From Spirochaetota bacterium (lineage in GTDB: Bacteria > Spirochaetota > Spirochaetia > Treponematales > Rectinemataceae), in the NCBI GenBank assembly GCA_029265615.1, contig JAJUIB010000013.1:1-64000 (forward strand): a stretch of 64,000 nt of DNA, read 5' to 3'. The position numbers were made by a program, and so were the translations under genes. Shown here one piece after another: positions 60,174-64,000 of the stretch. Under the pieces are notes generated by a model, which was not told the DNA's origin, made no database searches, and saw only the letters and a program-made list of their open reading frames with translations. How positions within the stretch are numbered: position 1 is the first letter of the stretch; each line of letters begins with the position of its first letter.

Positions 60174-61981
60174 ACCGAGGCGGGCGGGGCAGGAATTCCC
60201 GCGCGGAACAAGGCGGCTCCGAGTTTCACGAGCTCGTCGAGGCAGGCCAGGGAAGCCGCACCAATCTTATTGCTGCCACACTCGTCTACCTCATCGCCGC
60301 GACCGGGCTCTTCGTCTACGCGCGCCGCGTGCTCATCGAGGCGCCCGCCTTTCCCCCGCCCGAGGAGCGCCTTCCCCTCGTTCTGCTCGGCATTCTTCCC
60401 GCGAGCCTCCTTGCTTTTTTTGCGGTCAAGCTCCGCGCGCTCGTAGCCGATGCGCGCAGGCGGCGTTATGGCGCCCGCCTGCGGCTAAAGCTCGCAGCCT
60501 TGTTCGCCGCCGCGATTCTCGCGGCCTCGCTCCCCCAGGCCGGCATCCTGCTGTCGCTTGCACGAGCGGCGCAGGCCTCCGCCGCCTCGGACGAGGTGCG
60601 GCGCGGCCTTGCCCGCGGCCTTACGCTGCTCCTCTCGTACTACGATGAGGATCTTGCGCGCCTCGAAAATATCGCGAAGCACGAGCTACCTGCGCTCGCG
60701 AGGGGGCGCCTTCCCGCACAGGCGGACCGCGTTCTCGAGTCGCTTCGTGCGCGCGAGCCGCGCATCGATGCGCTCGAACTCTTTTCGAATGGCGAAAGTG
60801 CGGCCTTTGCGGGGGCGCCCGCGGCGCGGCTTTTGCGCGCCCCTGCAGCGGCGGCACCAGGAGCCCTCCCCGCAAGCGCAGGCGGTGGGACCACCCGATT
60901 CCGCTACCTCGTCCCCTGGGGGACGGGGGGCGACGCCCTCGTCCTCAGCTTGCGCCTGCCCGATGGTTTTGACGAAACGGCGGAAGCGCTGACGCAGGGG
61001 AAGCGTCAGACCGAACTCCTCGCCGCTTTCTCACCACGCTGGGCCAAGCTGCTCTTTCTCGTCTACCTACTCCTCGTTGCGCCCCTCCTCCTTCTCGCCC
61101 TGCTTTTCGGACTCGCCGCATCCGAGCTCATCGCAGCTCCGCTCTCCTCGCTTGAAGCCGCAACCCGCCGCATCGCGGCGGGCGACCTGTCCTTGCGCCT
61201 CCTTGCAAAACCGGGCGATGAAATCGGACGCCTTATCGCATCCTTTAATGCGATGCTCGGCGAAATCGAACGCTATCGCACAAACGAACTCCGCCGGGAA
61301 AAAATCGACGCATGGAAGGACATCGCGCAGCGACTCGCGCATGAGCTCAAAAATCCGCTCACGCCCATACGGCTCGCCGCGGAGCGGCTACTTCGCCTCG
61401 CCCAAAGCGATCCTGAGCGCGCGCTCGAGGTGCTTGCGCCCTCGGCGCTCGCGATCATCGCAGAGGTAGAGGGCATGGATGCGCTTCTCTCGGACTTCCG
61501 TTCCTTCGCAGCCCTCCCCGAGCCCGCCTACGACTGGACCGAACTTCGACCCCTCGTCGAAGAAGCTGTTGCCCTCTACGAAGCTTCGTATCCAGATGTC
61601 AGCTTTATCCGAAGCGGCGTGCCTCAGGGCATCGTCCTCCGCGTCGATCGCGCGCAGATCAAACGCGTCCTTACGAATCTTTTTTCGAACGCCCTCGACG
61701 CGATGAACGGCAAGGGGAGCCTCGAAATTCGCGCCGAGCTTGTAACAACGGCGGAATCGAGGTATTGTAGGCTCCTAATCAGGGACGATGGCTGCGGCGT
61801 GCCAGCCGGGCTTCGCGAGCGCGTATTCACGCCGTATTTCACCACCAAGGCCTCCGGCACGGGGCTCGGCCTTTCAATCGTCGAACGCATCGTCACGGAC
61901 CACGGCGGCTTTGTCCGCATGGAATCTGAGGAGGGCGTCGGGACCTCCCTGTATATCGACCTTCCCGTGGCGGGCGTCTAG
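60170..61981 (+). CDS. NtrY-type membrane sensor histidine kinase
   Basis: A 603-residue kinase. Membrane helices are at about residues 30-50, 65-85 and 105-130 and again at 285-310 (LLFLVYLLLVAPLLLLALLF), with a periplasmic or membrane-proximal part between. HAMP follows (LIAAPLSSLEAATRRIAAGD), then a PAS-less linker, the HisKA box LAHELKNPLTPIRLAAERLL and the HATPase (LFSNALDAMN, RDDGCGVPAGL, GTGLGLSIVERIV). This is the NtrY arrangement. It is coupled to ptsH upstream and lies 52 bases before its NtrX/NtrC-like regulator. The sensed signal is not known; nitrogen status or envelope state are options. Confidence 0.88.
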   Translation: MNRGGRGRNSRAEQGGSEFHELVEAGQGSRTNLIAATLVYLIAATGLFVYARRVLIEAPAFPPPEERLPLVLLGILPASLLAFFAVKLRALVADARRRRYGARLRLKLAALFAAAILAASLPQAGILLSLARAAQASAASDEVRRGLARGLTLLLSYYDEDLARLENIAKHELPALARGRLPAQADRVLESLRAREPRIDALELFSNGESAAFAGAPAARLLRAPAAAAPGALPASAGGGTTRFRYLVPWGTGGDALVLSLRLPDGFDETAEALTQGKRQTELLAAFSPRWAKLLFLVYLLLVAPLLLLALLFGLAASELIAAPLSSLEAATRRIAAGDLSLRLLAKPGDEIGRLIASFNAMLGEIERYRTNELRREKIDAWKDIAQRLAHELKNPLTPIRLAAERLLRLAQSDPERALEVLAPSALAIIAEVEGMDALLSDFRSFAALPEPAYDWTELRPLVEEAVALYEASYPDVSFIRSGVPQGIVLRVDRAQIKRVLTNLFSNALDAMNGKGSLEIRAELVTTAESRYCRLLIRDDGCGVPAGLRERVFTPYFTTKASGTGLGLSIVERIVTDHGGFVRMESEEGVGTSLYIDLPVAGV

Positions 61982-62033
61982 GCCCCGCCCTGCGGGAAAG
62001 ATCGGCGACGCGAAGGAGCCTTGAGCAGGACCC

Positions 62034-63422
62034 ATGGCAAGCATCCTGGTGATCGATGACGAGGCGGGCATCAGAAACGCCGTCCGGGGCATCCTCGAAG
62101 ACGAGCGCTACAGCGTGCTCACGGCCGAGGACGCCCTCGTCGGTCTAGAGCTCCTTGAACACGAACGCATCGACCTCGTCCTGCTTGACGTGTGGCTACC
62201 ACGCATGGGGGGCCTCGAGGCGCTCACCGAGATCAAAAAACTCCGCCCGGGCATCGAGGTGATCGTCTTCTCGGGCCACGGCACGATCGACATGGCCGTC
62301 CGCGCCATCAAGCTCGGCGCCTTCGATTTTATCGAAAAGCCGCTCTCGATCGACCGCCTCCTCACCGCCTGTCGAAACGCGCTTGAGCTCAGCGCCCTCC
62401 GCGCCGAAAATAGGCGACTTAAGGGCGGGGAAGGCATCCTCTGCGAAAAGCTCGTCGGCGACTCGGCGCCCATGGCCGCAGTGCGGGCCCTCGCCGACCA
62501 AGCGGCGGCATCCGAGGCGCGCGTCCTCATCACGGGCGAGAACGGCACGGGCAAAGAGCTCGTCGCGCGCTATATCCACCTCAAAAGCCGTCGCGCAAGC
62601 GGCCCCTTTATCGCCCTCAATTGCGCGGCGATTCCGGAAACCCTCATCGAGAGCGAACTATTCGGCCACGAAAAAGGCGCCTTCACCGACGCCGTAAGCG
62701 CGCGACGCGGCCGCTTCGAGGCCGCCCACGGCGGGACGCTCTTTCTCGACGAGGTCGCCGACCTCTCGCCGGCGGCACAGGCGAAGCTCCTCCGGGTTCT
62801 CCAGGAAATGCGCTTCGAGCGACTCGGGTCCGAGGAAACCATCGAAGTCGACGTCCGGGTGCTCGCGGCGACAAACAAGGACATTGCCAGAGAGATCGCC
62901 GAAGGCCGCTTCCGCGAAGACCTCTATTTCCGCCTCGCCGTCGTGCCGATCCACATGCCGCCCTTGCGGGAGCGGCGTTCCGACATCCCCGACCTCTGCG
63001 CCTGCTTCCTGGCGGCGGCGGGAGACGGCCGCTTGATTGCCCCCGATGCGCTCGCTGCCCTCGCGGCGCGCGAGTGGCCGGGAAACGTGCGTGAGCTTAA
63101 AAACGCCGTCGAACGCCTCAGAGTGCTTTCGGACTGTAACCCCATCACCGCCGCCGAGGTTGAGCGGGTGCTCGGCGGCGGCGCAGCGCCGAGCACCGCA
63201 GCATCAAATGCCGCAGCACCCACGGGTAGCGCTGATGCCCTGTCGAGCCGCTACCTCAGCCTCGGGCTCCAGGCGGCCAAGGAACTCTTTGAGCGGGACT
63301 ACCTCGTGCACAAGCTCAAGGAAAATGGCTATAATATCTCGAAGACGGCGGAGGCGATCGGGGTGTACCCGAGCGGTCTTCACGCCAAGATCAAGAAACT
63401 CGGAATCGAGCAAAAGCCATGA
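62034..63422 (+). CDS. Sigma-54-dependent response regulator (NtrC/NtrX family)
   Basis: A 462-residue activator. The receiver has phosphoacceptor D52 (LVLLDVWLPRMGG). The AAA+ domain shows Walker A GENGTGKELVARYIH, the sigma-54 contact loop GAFTDA (the usual form is GAFTGA) in HEKGAFTDAVSARRGRFEAA broken at the loop, Walker B GGTLFLDEVADLS and the arginine finger region RFREDLYFRLAVVPI. The C-terminal DNA-binding helix is NISKTAEAIGVYPSGLHAKI. It follows the NtrY-like kinase and works with the rpoN product encoded 5 kb upstream. It overlaps lexA by four bases (ATGA). Confidence 0.92.
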   Translation: MASILVIDDEAGIRNAVRGILEDERYSVLTAEDALVGLELLEHERIDLVLLDVWLPRMGGLEALTEIKKLRPGIEVIVFSGHGTIDMAVRAIKLGAFDFIEKPLSIDRLLTACRNALELSALRAENRRLKGGEGILCEKLVGDSAPMAAVRALADQAAASEARVLITGENGTGKELVARYIHLKSRRASGPFIALNCAAIPETLIESELFGHEKGAFTDAVSARRGRFEAAHGGTLFLDEVADLSPAAQAKLLRVLQEMRFERLGSEETIEVDVRVLAATNKDIAREIAEGRFREDLYFRLAVVPIHMPPLRERRSDIPDLCACFLAAAGDGRLIAPDALAALAAREWPGNVRELKNAVERLRVLSDCNPITAAEVERVLGGGAAPSTAASNAAAPTGSADALSSRYLSLGLQAAKELFERDYLVHKLKENGYNISKTAEAIGVYPSGLHAKIKKLGIEQKP

Positions 63423-64000
63423 AAAGCCTGACCCAGCGCCAGCAGGAAGTTCTCGACTTTATCGCCGGCTTTGTCGAGGATCATGCCTATCCGCCCACCA
63501 TCCGCGAAATCGCGGACCGCTTCGACATCTCGGTGAAGGGCGCCTACGACCATGTGAAGGCCCTCGAAAAAAAGGGTAAGCTCAAGCTGGGGGAAAATCG
63601 CTCTCGGGCGCTCGAAATCGTCGCAAAAGAGCGCCCCGAGCGCAGCGTCATCGACCTGCCGCTTCTTGGCGCGGTCGCCGCGGGTAAGCCCATTCTCGCC
63701 GACGAGAATTTCGCAGGCACCGTGCCTGTGCCGGCGGAACTAGTGCGCCATGCACCCTGCTTCGCGCTCACCGTCCGCGGCGACAGCATGAAGGATGCGG
63801 GCATTTTCAACGGCGACATCGCGATTATCGAAGAGCGCCAAAGCGCCGACAACGGCGAGATCGTCGTCGCGATGCTCGACGATTCGGTGACACTGAAGCG
63901 CTTTTTCCGCGAGAACAACCGCGTCAAGCTCGTCGCAGAAAACGCGGCGTACTCCCCCATCTACACCCAGGATGTCCGCATCGTCGGACGCCTCCGGGGC
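63419..64000 (+). CDS. lexA: SOS repressor LexA, truncated by the window end
   Basis: 194 codons are visible with no stop before the window ends; the family length is about 200-210. The N-terminal winged helix is TIREIADRFDISVKGAYDHV with LEKKGKL. The self-cleavage Ala-Gly is in GAVAAGKPI, the catalytic Ser in TVRGDSMKDAG and the Lys in DSVTLKRFFRE. It represses SOS genes and is inactivated by RecA. The start overlaps the ntrX-like stop (ATGA), so it is translationally coupled to the sigma-54 regulator, an unusual position. No LexA operator was recognised next to it. Confidence 0.95.
   Translation, partial: MKSLTQRQQEVLDFIAGFVEDHAYPPTIREIADRFDISVKGAYDHVKALEKKGKLKLGENRSRALEIVAKERPERSVIDLPLLGAVAAGKPILADENFAGTVPVPAELVRHAPCFALTVRGDSMKDAGIFNGDIAIIEERQSADNGEIVVAMLDDSVTLKRFFRENNRVKLVAENAAYSPIYTQDVRIVGRLRG

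Overview
The window looks like a spirochaete chromosome of high G+C content, probably Spirochaetales and close to the treponemes. The evidence is a FlaB-type endoflagellin of 286 residues behind a sigma-28-like promoter, a flgF-flgG-rod protein operon, an HPr kinase/HPr pair beside rpoN, a pyrG-lptC-lptA-lptB order, and several small proteins of spirochaete character. The placement is inferred from gene content only. Most genes are housekeeping or regulatory.

Layout, left to right. 1-1.6 kb: the end of an IS256-family element that has cut a GH42 beta-galactosidase gene. 1.7-5 kb: a TPR protein, a secreted 5'-nucleotidase-like enzyme and an Hsp20. 5-6.4 kb (minus): an ECF sigma factor with a zinc-finger anti-sigma and a DUF6249 membrane protein. 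6.5-9.6 kb (minus): a three-gene glycerol-3-phosphate oxidation type operon. 9.8-18.9 kb: a DUF4143 ATPase, a receptor kinase and a PP2C-type response regulator coupled to glycogen phosphorylase, and a GH63/GH37-like glycosidase. 18.9-22.1 kb: a previously unassigned highly structured RNA locus, a small unknown protein, and a sensory [FeFe]-hydrogenase operon (DRTGG protein, ATP-binding protein, hydrogenase-like sensor). 22.2-25.2 kb: flaB and an unknown 575-residue protein.

25.2-28.8 kb (minus): a cluster running from a strong promoter through four serine tRNAs (all four isoacceptor classes), one arginine tRNA and the SRP RNA into dnaX-ybaB-recR; dnaX carries a ten-A slippage run. 28.8-38.7 kb: a solute-binding-like lipid or periplasmic protein, dus, tatD, the lpt genes, pyrG, and yqeB-yqeC (labile-selenium molybdenum hydroxylase maturation). 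38.7-42.1 kb: a degenerate PAS kinase and the flagellar rod genes. 42.1-46.2 kb: two secreted paralogues, a helicase-like protein that has lost its catalytic motifs, a 6S-like RNA candidate and a YgjV-GNAT fusion. 46.4-52.7 kb: an NDH-2/DoxX fusion, a polyprenyl diphosphate synthase, mntP and copA. 52.7-56.6 kb (minus): grpE-dnaK-dnaJ. 56.9-64 kb: rpoN-hpf-hprK-ptsH-ntrY-ntrX-lexA, the last gene running off the window.

At least eight genes have a clear -10 element 7-11 bases in front of the start codon and no Shine-Dalgarno sequence, so leaderless transcription seems common here. No CRISPR array, rRNA or prophage was seen.
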